From assembly GCA_008360955.1 (NCBI GenBank), contig LUCM01000207.1:126479-190478 (forward strand): 64,000 bases of DNA, read 5' to 3'. Numbering within the stretch: position 1 is the first letter of the stretch; every line of letters starts with the position of its first letter. Made by a program: the position numbers and the translations under genes. The DNA is from Fasciolopsis buskii (Eukaryota > Platyhelminthes > Trematoda > Plagiorchiida > Fasciolidae). The notes beneath the pieces were generated by a model that saw only the letters and a list, made by a program, of their open reading frames with translations, ran no database searches and had not been told where the DNA came from. Shown here in pieces: positions 12,330 to 25,599 of the stretch.

Positions 12330-15260
12330 GTTTTCTTCCCTTAGTTGCCTTGAATATTCACACTCCAATCCAGGTAGGGCAAAAGCTGTTCTAGTTAGAA
12401 CTCATGAAGTAATAGATCCACGTTGCGTCTCCGAAACGCAAATGCAAGGTCCCGTATCCATAGTTACTATTCCTGGCTCAGATGCAAACTTATTCCCTCA
12501 CTTCACCCACTAGATTTCATGCGACCCGGTTTTGGGGGCTTGGATCGATCTCAACATGCGACCCAAACGTGCATTGTTAGAATGAAACCCAGTCAACAGC
12601 TGTTTGCGTGTAGTTCGGTTGGAAGTTTTCGTAAATGTCAAAAATGGTCGACCGACTTGTCGTATCTGTGCATGCGTTCGCCGATTACAGTCATCTTGAG
12701 GTCTGCTTAATAGTGATTCATCTCAATTACTCCGTAACATGGGTTCAATGGTCAATTTGTTCGTTGCTGATGATCTAAATGTTTAGCTTAGTTATATTAG
12801 CGTAGACGGAAGGGCACAAAAGTGGCCTATCTTTTACAAGCTGATTGGACCAAAAACATTAACCAGAACATCGAAGTTTAAGCCAATGTAAGCAGATGTC
12901 ATAAAAGGCAAAACTGGTTCACTTATTGCCTCCCTTTGCGTTCATCTAGTTGGACGCAGATTTGTCACCTAGCCTTTGGTCATTAGTAGCGTGAACCACT
13001 CGAGGGTTATCGATCATTCTGGTCCATGCGTATGGGCTCAAATCATCCTGTAATCCATGCTCGCCATTGTTTGCGCCTAGGCCGTGGGCAAGTCAACACA
13101 AATCCACCTGTCCGACACAGATGATTCTAGGTCATAATCGCCGACTTCGAATCTAGTTGGAGTTTTCAATGCGTCTATCACCAAAAGAAAATGCTCTGGA
13201 CCCAAGAGAACACTGGGAGAGGGCTAAAGAAGCCTTGTATTCAGCGGCAACTGTTGCACAATATCCCATTCTACGCAAATCCCCGAAAGGATGGATAACC
13301 TCCACTTTAGATGGACTGTTGGATGCTTGCAGATCCCATCCCAGGAGGACATATACAATGAGGCGTGCAAGTCAATGATTCGCCAACTTGAGAAATGATC
13401 ACCAGCAGTGGTGGGAAATGAGTGACAATGGAAACACTCGCACCGCTCATCAATAGCCCAAACATTTACCGAGTAAGCAGAAATGCTGGCTCACAGAAGT
13501 CGAGTACATGCCGGGTGATTAAGGAATCAGATGTTTCACTGAATCATTCTGAGGAGATATGAGCAGGGGGCTTCAGCGAGACACTTATTTGATCCAATTC
13601 TGAATGAGGTCAGCCACTTATTCGTGCAAATGAAGCAACACACCTTCATATTGGTCATCTACCTGAAATAGAGATCATTAGAGGATAAGTACTTAGGATC
13701 GCGGATGGCAGCTGGACAGCTGTAGGTGCCTCCATACTTCTCCAAAAAAGGTAATCAACTGCTAACTTTGGCGTTAATAAAACTCGTATGGTCATTCTTG
13801 GCAGGGAGAGATTCCTAAGGATTGGTATGAGTCGATGATTCACTGTAACAGAGAAGTGATATGTTTTCTTATGAAAATTACAAGATGAACAGTTTGGAAA
13901 TCTCTGCAGCCATTCTACTCTTGAGTACTTTCCTCCTCCTGTTATTCGATACTCTCAAAAGCTGTGTGCAAGAGGATGAAGTGGGCCCTCTACTCAACCA
14001 CATGTGTGTTCGTTGGCACATTCTACAGACCCGCGAATCGCGTCATCCTTGCCCTGGAAATGTTGCTGCCTCTTACTGAAGAACGAGGCAAATGAATTCA
14101 TTTCACCTATCCAAACTCTATGCGAACAGCTGGAGCCGATTTCGTGCTTATCCTGATCTTTTAAGTTAGTTCACTAAAACATGACATTCTCTCCACGGTT
14201 AACTCAATACAGTCTTTTTTCAACTCTGTCACTGGGATGTTTACGGAGATACCCCTGCTCTCATGTGCGAATATAGACTTTGATATTTGCTCGGACGAGA
14301 ACCTAACTTAAAACATGCGGCTGACGCTGTGCTGCTGAGTGAAGATCTAAGTAAGTTGCCGGTTTTTCTCGATAGTCTGAATAATAGTGTATGTTTGGAT
14401 TACTTTTTGCGCTTTCGAAGTGTAAAATGCTTTTGCATGACTAGATTGATCCAAAGCACAATCATGTTGTTGCAAGAGAACAGGTAGTTGAGGAGGATAG
14501 ATTTGGTTACTTTGACAGATGCATCTCATTTGGCATTCTTATGTTAGTTGAATTGCCTTCGCGCTACAGAAGGTTTGATTTGCGTCTACTAACTTAATGC
14601 ACCTGTGTCGATGGCCTAACATTCATTCTTCAATCAAAGGTCTAGCAAGTCCTGCCGAGGTCGATACTGCTCTGCGGCTCCGAAACATGGCTACTGATAG
14701 CAGAAGATATGCGAAGACCTTCGGTGTTCGAACACCGCTATATTCGTGGTATTGGCAGAATATGATAGGAAGATTTTGCGAGTAACTTAGAGGTAATGCA
14801 TAAGGTGCCGGGTCACTTTGATTGACATCCAGAATGAGTAAATTAATGTAATTGGACATATTTCATGCATGCCCACAGAAGGATTGCTTTGTTATGCGCT
14901 CTCCGACGAGGCGAGCAATGATTATAGGATGGGTCCAGGTGGCCAAGCGGTGATGACAAAACGTATGAGAATTTCAACAAGCAGGCAGGCTCGTTTAGGC
15001 GCAGTGAGACTGTCGGTTTGGGTCCACAAGAACCCCTGAGCTATTGTTCGAGACAGTGCACGATATAGCTCGATGTCGCAGTCGGCAGGTCTCTTGCATT
15101 CAAAATCTTTCTCCTGTATAGTTATTCCGATTATATCGTGCTGTGAAGTAGGAAAGAAGATCAAAGCACGTTGGTGCGGGGTTAATGATTGTACAGAGTT
15201 AACCAAACTGAACTCTTCCACAACTTTTATTTATACCAAGAGGAATCATAAATGGAGACG
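12330..15260 (+). mobile_element. Long decayed LINE family A copy: endonuclease, linker, reverse transcriptase, 3' tail
   Basis: Conserved blocks appear in the correct order over 2.9 kb, in shifting frames. The endonuclease starts near 12430 with a CVSETQMQG block (usual CLSETRIQD), then RALLEWNPVNS and LRVVRLEV at about 12560-12620, and SMRMGSNHP (usual DSDHALV) at about 13030. The linker at 13157-13378 reads HWERAKEALYSAA and SLRND.QWW-like blocks, with VIKESD at about 13517. Reverse transcriptase blocks include SRFRAY at about 14130, KHAADAVLLSED at about 14310 (catalytic YADD changed to HAAD), the primer-grip and thumb region to 14530, and LRNMATDSRR near 14680. The 3' tail at 15157-15215 matches two other copies. 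Stops and frameshifts throughout make it inactive. Confidence 0.85.
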
Positions 15261-16324
15261 TTTTGTTCTCCGCGGTGATCAAAAAACCCTTTTGACATTC
15301 TTGATCGCATGGTTTTCATGCTTAAAGCATCCCATATACATGATTATTTCCACCTACTGGGAGCCTGGTCACTGTCGTGTTTACATTTCGTGATAGCTAT
15401 ACTCTGAATTGACGAAGACTGGCCTGTTCAGAGTCGAGATATTTTAGGGGGCTGAACCAGTGCCGTAGTTTCCGTTGGTTATATAGACGCCCCCTTTTGT
15501 ACAGGTTCCCTTAAGCCACATTCCGTGATTGATTAAAATCACCAGCTAATAACAGTGCATTTGATCCTGTCATTAGTGGTTCCATAGCCTGTGTTCATCG
15601 CTGGTCTTCACTCTTGATAATAATCTCTACCTATACATACAATCACAAAACAGCAGTAAGTCTAGTTTCTACTCCAACATGGAGTGTATTATCTGAATAT
15701 TCATGGAATCTAAACCTTCAAGAATGTTTAGGAACATAGCAGTCCATGGCTTTTAGAAAGTAAAACGGTACTTTAAAAGTTGTCGAAAGGTGAGCATTTG
15801 ATTGATATATTCACGACCAGCGCAAAACCCAGCTTACACCTCACCACTTCGCTATTCACGTTCGATGTACAACCTGTGAACAAAGACTTAGGCTAACAGC
15901 TTTGGCCTTATCAAAATTGAGCTGACATCCCCATCGATGGCACATTCAGTGTACCAGCGCTTCTTGAAAGTGGGAACTATAATGAATGGCAAAATTTGTA
16001 GAATAAATTCTGAGGACCTCGGCTTAGGCTTTAACCTCGGTTGGTGCTTCCGGCCTTCCTGGTTGGGGCCCAAGAGATGAGATGGTTGGAGACGGTAAAA
16101 GATATAACTCAGAACGAATGACAGTGATGCGAATGCTGTATGGCCTGTCTGCAGAACTCATAACCCTAAAAATAGTCCGAAATCAATCAAAAAATCGCAA
16201 AATGTGTACTGTGAAAACAGTTGTTCTGCTGTGGTTTATTATTTTTCTCCTTGTTTTTTATCCTACTCTGAAGTCCCACTGAAATTTTGTTGCGTTGGTA
16301 TCATGGTTGATTTAAGCCGGTGTA

Positions 16325-16372
16325 ATATATATATATATATGCATATATATATATATATAGAGAGAGAGAGAG
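16325..16372. repeat. Compound (AT)n-(AG)n microsatellite
   Basis: About 34 bases of alternating A and T, interrupted once by GC at 16341-16342, run directly into about 14 bases of alternating A and G. It is a simple-sequence tract with no coding role that I can see. Confidence 0.95.
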
Positions 16373-16608
16373 GCAAGGAAAGCCATTAAAACAATCACGA
16401 AACAGATGTACGGTGAGCTCGTCTTTTCTTAATAGTGAATAGAGCCCCGCGGCCGCTCGTACTATGTAGCATCCTATTTCTCATTGTTGAGTCATAACAA
16501 AATAGGCAAATGATGATGAAGTTTTCCCAAACAGTAATACGAAATGTGCCTTTGTTGATAACAATTTCACTGCAGGCACGGTTTGTTTTCTACTTTCAAT
16601 GTTCCTAG

Positions 16609-16790
16609 GTTGTCAGTGCACAAAAAACGTGGAGTTTGGATTTAGAAATCGTGATTTTCGCTTCGTTTTACTATCAGTCACTTCTCCATTAGTTGATCCT
16701 TCCTCGGCCGCGGCCCATTTCCAGGATGATCGTACAGTTGTTTTTAAAGCGGCACGAGATTACGTAACCTATTTACAATTTTCACAGTGA
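16609..16790 (+). other. Weak candidate terminal exon of an unknown gene
   Basis: A pyrimidine-rich tract ending in TAG at 16606-16608 precedes a frame that stays open from 16609 to a TGA at 16788-16790, about 60 residues in phase 1. The translation includes NVEFGFRNRDFRFVLLSV and AHFQDDRTVVFKAARDYVTY, which reads like protein rather than random sequence. I cannot assign a family and see no partner exon upstream, so this could be an exon of another gene, a repeat fragment or chance. It lies 3 kb upstream of TTC16 on the same strand. Confidence 0.2.
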
Positions 16791-19700
16791 ATTTCGTCAA
16801 ATGTTGCACAAAAATATTCCATCATAGTGTTGTTCTTAATCTCGTAAAACGCAAAGAAATATAACGCAGGCGTATGCTATGCTTCGTCTTGTGCATATTC
16901 AGTCAATGTGAACACCCAATCGCTATGGCTTGCCCCCACTTATTTTAGTGAGGAAAATCACAGGCTGAGACACAAATTTATTGTATTAATCAAAAATTAA
17001 TCGCATATAGTAGTCGTTTATTATGAACATTCATCCATTTGCTGGCCAAATTGGCCTAGCATTATTCATTGACTTTCACGTGTGGCATTTTTGTTCAGAT
17101 TATCAACTGACGTAATCGATGTGGTGTTATCGGAGAAGTGTTGATCTTTGACCAGGGAAATGGATAGGATGAACTATAATCCACTACGCTTACACCTACC
17201 ACCAGTCCACCTGCTTTTAGTTTTGCATGGCTATTATTTTTTTTACTTTGAAATGAATTCGCTTCATTTCTGTCTGCTGATCCTGTCATGGTTACCTACA
17301 GCTGAATAACATGTTCGACCAAGGTTTAAAAATAATGGGTGTAACTCCGTCTCAATTCCGAAATAAAGTCGGACAAACATCGATTCCATGGTCGTTGATA
17401 ATCGAAGCGCTCCAATTAGAGGCAAAATCTACGTGAATCGTCACCGGGTTCGACTTCCACTGAAGTTGACCACCGGTCTACCTTAGATATAGGCGATATA
17501 GATCTTTATCGACAGAAACCATCTTCATTCTAACTTAGGCCCATATAACACTGAATATCTGCCTCAGGCTAGATGTGACAAACTGTATGTCGTTGAACTG
17601 CCCCTAGAGTATGTGCAGTTTCAAGCCCTAATGCATCTTTGTCACGATAAGGAGGAAGAGGAGTTCACTGAAATCTAAAAATCGATCATAAAAGAAATTG
17701 TTAATGACTTCCAAATGTTGTAGTCGTATTAGTAATAATTATGATATTCTTTTGATAAACGCGTAGACTCAAGTAGCAATCAAATCAACCTGGAACTTTA
17801 GATGTGACAACTGCTTGCATTGCCGCATTGATATCAAAGCAAGTCTCAGTCGAACCAGCCGACCAGAATAGTCACGTCTGTCTTGAGTCCAGAAGGATAG
17901 ATAGACGTGCAGTGTTGAACTGAATATAGTTTGTGATCAGCTCTACGGAGTACATTCTCGTCCCGGAATGTAGGTAAAATGCCTTAAATGTGGCGTGGAC
18001 AATGTGGCACATGAGTGATTGCCGTCGGTGGCGAGCGAGGCGCTAATGCAACTCAAATGTTGTCTTTTGTTGGTATGCAAGAAGAAATACCTGCTTCAGA
18101 CATCCGGGTTTTATTTCACTCCAATGGTTTTATTTCGATCGCCACTTCCAAGACATCTCCCTAATTGGCGGGAACGTGGTTTTCTGGGGATAAGTACATA
18201 TGACTTTTCGATAAGCATGTTATGTTTAGATTGGATAGGCAACGGTTGAACGTCGAAACCAGTTTCTGCTAACATGTGGACCTTAAAGCTGGAGCTCGAG
18301 CAGGAGTAATTCATTAATTGTTTGAAATGACGTCATCAGTGTCAGCAGACGATTTTTATTCGATCAATAATTAGTCATAGTTTACGTAAGTCCAAAGCAA
18401 AACTACGAAAATCCAATGGGGATTATAAAGCTGATTTACACAAACTTACGATCTCTCTTTGGTAATTCATGATCAAAGCTTGCTGCTACCGTATCCTAGC
18501 TGAATTATCTTAGGTCCCTGTTAGAATAAAGCGCCAAATACCAATGCTACGCCAATTTTTAAAACCGTGGTTGATTTTGTCAACTTTATCATCTGAGTTA
18601 TGAGGCCGCATTATACTAAATAACCATTGGTTGCCACCTGAGTAGCGCGAATAAGTAGCTTGTGACGCAGCCAACGTTTCCTGGTTCTACTGCTAAAAAC
18701 AGGACGAGGCTATACATGAAACAGAACACATCGGTTTGGATGCACGAATTCGAACCTCCTAGGGTGTGAACAACATTTCACATCCATCTGTTGCAACATG
18801 TTCCGAAATTTTCCTTTTAGACAAGCCTACCATAAAGCAACACGGATTTCTGTAGAACTTCAGGCTTCATACGATGCGCGCTTAGTCGGATCACATATAA
18901 ACACCCGAGCTTTGATTATTTATGGAACATCAAATACATACAAAGCATAAACTTATTCCTTTTTTCAGGTTTCCACTAAAATAACTAGGCATTTTCTTTT
19001 GACTTCTCCGACCGTTTTGATATGCTACTGGCTAGCATGAGCTACACAGTTTTCGGTGCCCAGTTTCAAGGATACATGAAAAATTAAATAAACGCCGACC
19101 TGTCTGCATTTGCGCTGCACGAAATGGTGACACCAGTTATGTTGACAGAGTGTGCAGGAAAATAACGAGCTTGAGGTATTAAGAATCACAACTTGGTCAT
19201 CAAATACGTGGATAAATGTTGGTCTACTCTACATTACCAACTTTATTCGGAACCCGTATTTCCTTCGCATGGTTCTCAGCTGGAATATCCTCTTTCATGT
19301 TTTTTTCGCCTCTTAAGCTTCTGGCAATTTTGCCAGTGATAATTGAGAACGCATCCCGCCATTAACCGTCAACATACCGTGGTTTGTTGGCGTAAATTTT
19401 TCTCGGAACTGGTCTGAAATGGACAATGATAAGGCCAGACTGAAAAGATAACTGATGATAAGGCGCTTCACGCGAGCCGAAGATTTCAGATGGAAAACAC
19501 AAATACCGATAACCAACTAATTAAGAATGAAATTGGTTTGTTTGTAGCTTTTATTCTAATCCAGTGATCAGAAGTCAATCCGGATGCTAAAGAAGAGTCC
19601 AAAAGATGGAAATGGTTGAATTTGGTTTATTTTATTTGGAAGTACATAGCAAACACAAATCCTCAAGCCTTGGCCAACTTGGTCACAATACCGTGGATGA

Positions 19701-19808
19701 GCATCGTATTACAAGTACCTGAAAAATACACCCTGATAATGACCGAGATAAACTGTAGATGGCAATTTTCAAGGCGACGCTGGAAAGTGGACGGGGCGGA
19801 AACAAATT

Positions 19809-20081
19809 ATGACAATGGATTTCGGTCAACTGGCTGTGGATAAATTATCCGATTCTTTGAAACTAAACAACACAGAATCTAATTCCAATTACCATAGATC
19901 ATTCCAAGATATCGGTGTCGGTGAATGGGATGTTCACATAAGCAGAAAACATTACAAATGTGCGGAACGCGCGCTGAAGAACGGAGAATTTCAAACAACT
20001 CTAAAACATTTGAAACGTTGTTTACAGCGAACTCCGGATTGGCCAGAAGTTTATTTACTGAAGTCACGGACTTATGAAAAA
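19809..20081 (+). CDS. TTC16: TTC16-like tetratricopeptide-repeat protein, coding exon 1
   Basis: This exon encodes residues 1-91 of a predicted 705-residue protein. The ATG at 19809 is the most upstream methionine I can support; a second in-frame ATG follows two codons later (MTM). Residues about 46-79 form a first tetratricopeptide repeat (HYKCAERALKNGEFQTTLKH and on), and a second begins at PEVYLLKSRTYEK and crosses the splice junction. The exon ends in AAA before a consensus GTAAGT donor, in phase 0. The repeat order and spacing match the N-terminal part of vertebrate TTC16, which has a longer leader before its first repeat. TTC16 is a poorly studied helical-repeat scaffold protein, expressed mainly in ciliated and sperm-forming tissue in vertebrates. 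No signal peptide or membrane segment is seen, so a soluble protein is expected. An upstream noncoding exon cannot be excluded. Confidence 0.85.
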
Positions 20082-20439
20082 GTAAGTATGACGTTCAGTA
20101 ACACTTATTTATGGACATATTTATTCATTTTACCCGGGAAATTTGGACCCATCATATGCCTTGTTATTAAGCTACTGTCTGATGCTTGTCTGATATTGAT
20201 AAATTTGAAGTGACATCTTAATGAAACCTCCAACGAAAAAGCTGGCAAGGACGGTTTAAAGGATTTAAAGGTACGATTAATCGTAAGTTGTTAAGTTTCC
20301 ACTTCTTGACAAGATTTCAAACAGAAAATTTCATTTTTTTCTTATTTAAACCCAGCAAAATATCAACAACAACTTAATTGATGTCCATATTCAAAAAAGA
20401 GCGTAAGCACAAGGCCGGTCACGTTGAACCTGCTAGCGA

Positions 20440-20710
20440 GATGAGGAAGCTCACGAGAAACAGGCTCGATTTTATGCCGGTCGTGGATGTACTAGTCGCA
20501 TGTTCTCCATCTGGCAATTGTTAGATAATCCTTTTGCATCCCAAAGACCAACGATCATTCTGCCACTAGACCTTCTCATAACCATCAGCTTCGTCGATAA
20601 GTCTGTACTAGGACAATACGTATTGAGAAATGAAATATCTGAGAAGCATGTATCGATCACCAAATAGTTGTACCTTGATTTCTCAGATTGACTTAAAGTT
20701 TATGACCAAC
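20440..20710 (+). mobile_element. LINE family A fragment: reverse transcriptase palm domain
   Basis: In the frame starting at 20455 the translation reads EKQARFYAGRGCTSRMFSIW, which matches EEQAGFRPGRGCIDQIFTLR, then FASQRPTIILPLDLL and FVDKSVL, matching FQRPTIVVFLDLKAAFDSVDRSVL, and finally EKHVSITK before a stop. These are consecutive blocks of the reverse transcriptase finger and palm. The first catalytic aspartate (in LDL) is present, while the second half of the motif is altered. The fragment is short and truncated on both sides, and lies 360 bases inside TTC16 intron 1. Confidence 0.75.
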
Positions 20711-22079
20711 TGTGGCCGCCCGTCACCCAACAAGGTATGACAGCTACTGTGTATCAAAATCTGCCTTGCACCCGGATCATTCAGGCGTGCTGTACTAATC
20801 GCTTACTTTGTTTTCATGACAGTAAAGCAGTGAACTACTATAGGAAAGTCTTTTGATGGTACAAAATAGAAAAGAATGGACTAACAGAAACTCTTACTCA
20901 ATTTACAATTTTTATATCTAAACATATCCAATCTTTTTTGAAATAAACAAGGTGAATGCTCATATAATTCGAAATAGACAGTCCATGTCCAAATCAGTAA
21001 CATTCAGACGTGCCCTAGGGTCAATTATATTCATGTTTAAACTTAAAGGGGGACGTTCTAATTTCCTTAATTATGAGATTAATTATTAACAATATTTCTT
21101 ACGCCCTTACTCTGTTATAGAAGAAAAGTATCCGAGTGCTTCGAGTCACAACAGATAAAAAGTGTGGACTAATACCAAATTAAGGAAAAGAATATGATTA
21201 TCCTGCACAGTAGTGGAAAATGCTTAGCGCGTTAATTCGACCAGGCGTGCGGTGGCCCTCAAAAGGTTCACAAAATTCACGCTTTTGCCGAAAATTCTTC
21301 GAAACAGTTGCTCGACTTTCTTATGTCCGTCCAATCTAGTCATTCCCACAGGAATAAAATGAGGGAAGTCTTAACGACGGAATAAAATATGGTGCATTAA
21401 GAATATGGGAACATTGGCCGTTTTGGTGGCGCAGATATTACCATGATTGTATGAAAATGGACAATATAACCGATATCTTCTCCAAAAGGAGCTCCGTGTT
21501 GCAGTGCACCAGAATTTGCTAAGCACCTTATTTTAATCAGAGTGATTTTCTCCCAACTTGAGATAAGTAGTGTGAAAGCGAAGTTAGTTCTAGAGAGTGC
21601 TTCACATAAAAAGAGTAAGGCCAGAGTCATGATGCTGCCTAAGCTACCTCTTTGTTCCAAGGTGAAAATGAAATCTGCTGCCTGAGAAGTGGATGTCAGC
21701 GTCGAAGTTCTAATAATTTGTGGCTTACGATGTACCGAAACGACCAAGAAATGACAAAGGACGGGGAGCAATCAGTGGTTAGTGGCATTTAGTGACGCTG
21801 TATGCCTTGCAGTCCAAGAAGAAAGTTCTTGTGAATCATTCTCACTTTGTTCTCCCAAGCGGGGTCGTGAGCCGCCACGCTGAAACAAACGCTGTATGCG
21901 ATGAATTACTCACCAAATTTCTATCATTTTTGCTCTCTAGATAGCACCTTAGTGTAAGCCTTATTGCGAAAAACTTTGTCACTTCCAGCTGGATAAAAAG
22001 GATACAAACCTAAGCACTTTGATCTTTATAGTGTTGTATACTGGACCCGAAAATATTAACACAACACTTGCTTTATAAG

Positions 22080-22560
22080 GTTCGTGAGACCTAGTGGTCT
22101 CAACAAGTTTTGAAGGTGGAACATCCTACCTCCAGGGGGAATTCCCGCAAGCTGTTTTATCTAATCCAATTTGCCGGTAGGAAGGCATCGGATGTAAGCG
22201 AAACGATTGGTGAGTAAGCGGTTAGCCTATCCACAACCGACAGCGACGTCTTGTGCGCCGGGTGGAGGAATTTCAAGCAGAGCTTAGCTGGACTTCAACG
22301 TCATCCTCTCCCGTAGCTGTTCTGGCAAGCGTCTAGTGGCCTGTTACAACAAATTCCTCAACCAGGTGAAGATCCTCAGGGAAATACGAACCTCGCGACG
22401 TCGTAAAGTGCGGGCCTCCGATGGGCTTTCCTCAGCTCCATTTAAAGATGCAGAAATGGAACTAGTCAGAGAACTTCAAGTTTTGTTCTGGACGGTCTGG
22501 TGCTCCGAGGAAGTTCCCTCCTAGTGCTAACGAGAGTCAGTCGCTGTTCAAATCTTTAAG
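22080..22560 (+). mobile_element. LINE family A fragment: linker between endonuclease and reverse transcriptase
   Basis: With frame changes, the region reads VSETI-like and IHNRQRR-like linker blocks at about 22195-22250, a VRRVEEFQAELSW block (usual RWAEYFEEQFNW) at about 22260-22295, then from 22336 an open frame with REIRTSRRRKVRASDGLSSA, PFKDAEMELVRELQ and VWCSEEVP. The last blocks match the start of the reverse transcriptase domain (K..GPDGLP.ALFKDGG, L..L....W..E.VP..W). It is a truncated copy in the sense orientation within TTC16 intron 1. Confidence 0.72.
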
Positions 22561-22735
22561 AGGGCCTCGTGCAGTGACCACACTTACCACCGGAAGTATT
22601 AGCTTAATTCCAATATCGTCATAGCTGCTTTATTTCGCCATTGTTTGCGGGTTGTGCGACAAGCGTGAAGGCTTGATTTCGCACTGGTGGTGGATGGTTC
22701 GATGCAAAGTTCACCTTTCGACAATTAAAAAATTG

Positions 22736-23217
22736 TATATACATATATATATATATACCTGACGAGCGACAATAACCGCGAAACCGGTCGTTTGCTCCCG
22801 GGCAAATTTTATTCACTCCCCCAAATATTAATTACTGCTTCTATATATACATATGTATATTCTGGTACATTCTGCCCTCGTTCCTGAGGTTGGCTTAGAC
22901 CAACTGACAAACAATTATCAACGAATCACAGTTGTGGTTCTTCTGTGAAATCTTCGACGAAGAGCTTCCATGCACACTCCTGATGCTACAGATTCGATTC
23001 TGATGTGACATATATATACATATACATATACATATATATATACCGAACGGAACTAGTGATCCCATTCAATCACTCATTCACGTTTGACAACGAGTCGTAG
23101 TTTGGATCGAAACGTCACAATATACCTATTAACTCAGTTTACGTCCCAAATCTATCTATCTATCTATCTATCTATGTATCTACCTATCTATCTATCTATC
23201 TATCTATATATATATAG
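22736..23217. repeat. Microsatellite cluster: (TA)n, (TATACA)n and (TCTA)n
   Basis: Several simple-sequence tracts fall within 500 bases: TA repeats at about 22736-22757, TA/TATACA at about 22839-22860 and 23010-23042, and a tetranucleotide TCTA tract at about 23151-23208 with two single-base variants, running into TA at 23207-23216. The last is long enough to be length-variable between individuals. The sequence between the tracts is unremarkable. The cluster lies in TTC16 intron 1. Confidence 0.93.
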
Positions 23218-25599
23218 GGATTCAATTGAAAACAGGAATGGCGCCAACACAACGTGTAAATGGAACTTCAGAGAAGGTAGACACTAAGGAGAAAACCAAT
23301 GAAACTTGGAAAAACAAGTTTTTACGTTTCCACCGTACACATTTGATAACATCCATATCTCACTGATCCCGCTTCCGTCGGGTGGTGCAATTCTTCGTTC
23401 GCGACGTCTCATTAAACTAGCCATATTCACTGTGCGAATACTGATGGGTGTAGGTCAACCGGGGTGTTAAGCCCGTACACTGGAGGCCATACCAAGCGGT
23501 TTATTGTACTAGGGATACTCGCATTCTTTATGGTAGCTCAGATAAAATACCACGGCATTGCACTTACGGTATCACCTGGGCTGTTGATGAAAAGTATGCA
23601 ATCCAACTGCGCAGCTCAGCGAAAAAATCATGTATATAGAGTGCGATTAGTGACAACGTGACTTCCTCAATGAGACACACAAGAGGTTCTGTTTCACTTC
23701 CTGAAACTCCGGATAACAAGAATTTTCAATCACAGTTATCAAGAGTGATACGAAATTGATGGAATTTCCTTATTGCTCATCCGTGCTTGAGGGAAATGTC
23801 ATTCAATTTGTTCAAAAAACAAACGTTTGTCATGCTTTGCTTGACTACTTATAAGTAGCTCACCGAAATACGTAACCGTCATTGACAACGGGATTATGAT
23901 TGCTGTTAATTAACCTCGCAGATATCACAAACCCCAGCCGACAATACTCATTCATGGCTGCACAGTTATTTATTAACGTAAAGCAAATAGCTAAAAATTA
24001 CGTTTTCAACTATAACTATTTGGATTTTAAAGACTGTCGGGCAGTAGCAGTGCACCAGGCATCGAAATATGGTCCAGTGATGGATGACCGTAGAGGGCAA
24101 CTTTTAGACTCAAGTCCGGCTACGTAGTTACACGTCAAATGATCACGCTTACAGTCACAGTTTGAAAAGAATCCGAGCTTATGTTTACACTTCGTATTAG
24201 GTGAGACGAACGAGATGTTGTACTTACTGGTCACCTATTCTCTTATGCAAACTGTGAACCAGTTTTATCAATGGGCATAATAATATTAGGGAGCTGAAGA
24301 AGACCAGCTTTTGATGTAATGATCCCTGTTCAGATAGCGCCATCAAGCAGAGGGCAAACCTTCTGATCCAAGGCAAAACCTGGAATCTGAATATGTCATA
24401 GAAAATTGACAAACACCCAAGATTGGTCACCTCCTCTCCGAAACACTTTTGGTGTATTCCGGCTGCATTCACCACATGGGGGTGGTGAAGTGCATTCTGT
24501 TTTAGATTCGGATATAAGATAACGGAAAACAACTGATCACATTATCTAACTGTTGCAGTCCAATACTGCACAAGACTTTATGAAATAATCAAACAGGATA
24601 AGTCACTGACTACCAATTTTTTCAGGGAATTATTATTATAGCCTCCGGTGATAGCGCCAATTCGCGTCATTCTGGTCCATGATAACGCTCCTTAAAATTT
24701 TGTCTAAGAGTGAACCGAAATGGGTGGCCAAATTTGAAAGCTGCTTAGACGATTCGACTCCTGATGGACTGCGGAGAGTATTCGTGAAATCAGAATGAGA
24801 AGCCAGACAAAATGTTTGTTTGAACAGACTGATCGTTGTAGGGGAGTTACATTTTAACAGGGATTCAGGTGAAGTCGTACCCGGACAGTAATAGTGCTAA
24901 TATGCATAAAGGAGAAAAACAATTTTCCACACTGTTTTTATGAATATGAATTTGAGTGCTCTGACAGTTTGCAAAATACGCGCAAGGGAAAATTCCTGGG
25001 TAAAACTTCATCCGCGAATTATTTCGCTACATGTTAGAAATTTCATTGGCGTCAATAGACGGAAGAAAAAGACCCGGAGAGGCATGATTAAAACATGACT
25101 AGAAGAAGGTAATAAGCTAGCCATGATAATGGTAATCTGCTCCTTAGTCAACTATGCGAAGGTTACAGTGTATGTTATCCTTCCATTATTGGTTTTGCAG
25201 AATCTTCTGCAAACATTTTTCGGTACTTATCAGAGCCCTTGAGGTCGACTGCGTTATGTTCACTGACGGCTCCGAATCAACTGATCATTAATAAATAATA
25301 TTTGTAACAGATTTTTTCTCATTTATATTGGCTAATTAACTTGTCACTGACACTAAGCATCGTGGTTTGTTTACTTGGTATACTGGGGGTTTGAGGAAGT
25401 GAAATTTTTACAATGAAGTTGTATCTTCATGTAATGTAACCGCTTCAGTGTCTCCATGATCCAAAGAGTTACACAGAATTGTTTATCTCAAGTTGAAGAT
25501 TAATTCATGCTTGGAATGTTAATATACATAGGTCTCATGAAGCAGCCTCTTGATCGTCCAGGTTGGGGACTGATTTCAATGGCCAACCCAGTCTGAAAA

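Larger units (their letters stand above)
15261..19808. other. Intergenic region upstream of TTC16
   Basis: Most of this stretch shows no recognisable coding or repeat content. It holds the dinucleotide microsatellite at 16325-16372 and a weak candidate exon at 16609-16790. The last few hundred bases (about 19560-19808) should contain the TTC16 promoter and 5' untranslated region, but no TATA box or other core element is clear enough to call. A plus-strand frame at 19616-19843 overlaps the TTC16 start in a different frame and looks like chance. Confidence 0.45.

Noticed and set aside
20082..20213. Read-through of exon 1 into a 134-residue product
   Set aside because: The consensus GTAAGT donor and the repeat broken at this point show that the extra 43 residues are intronic.
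21397..21771. 124-codon minus-strand frame in TTC16 intron 1 as a gene
   Set aside because: It has no motif, no family resemblance and no splice or polyadenylation context; it is consistent with chance or an unrecognisable repeat.
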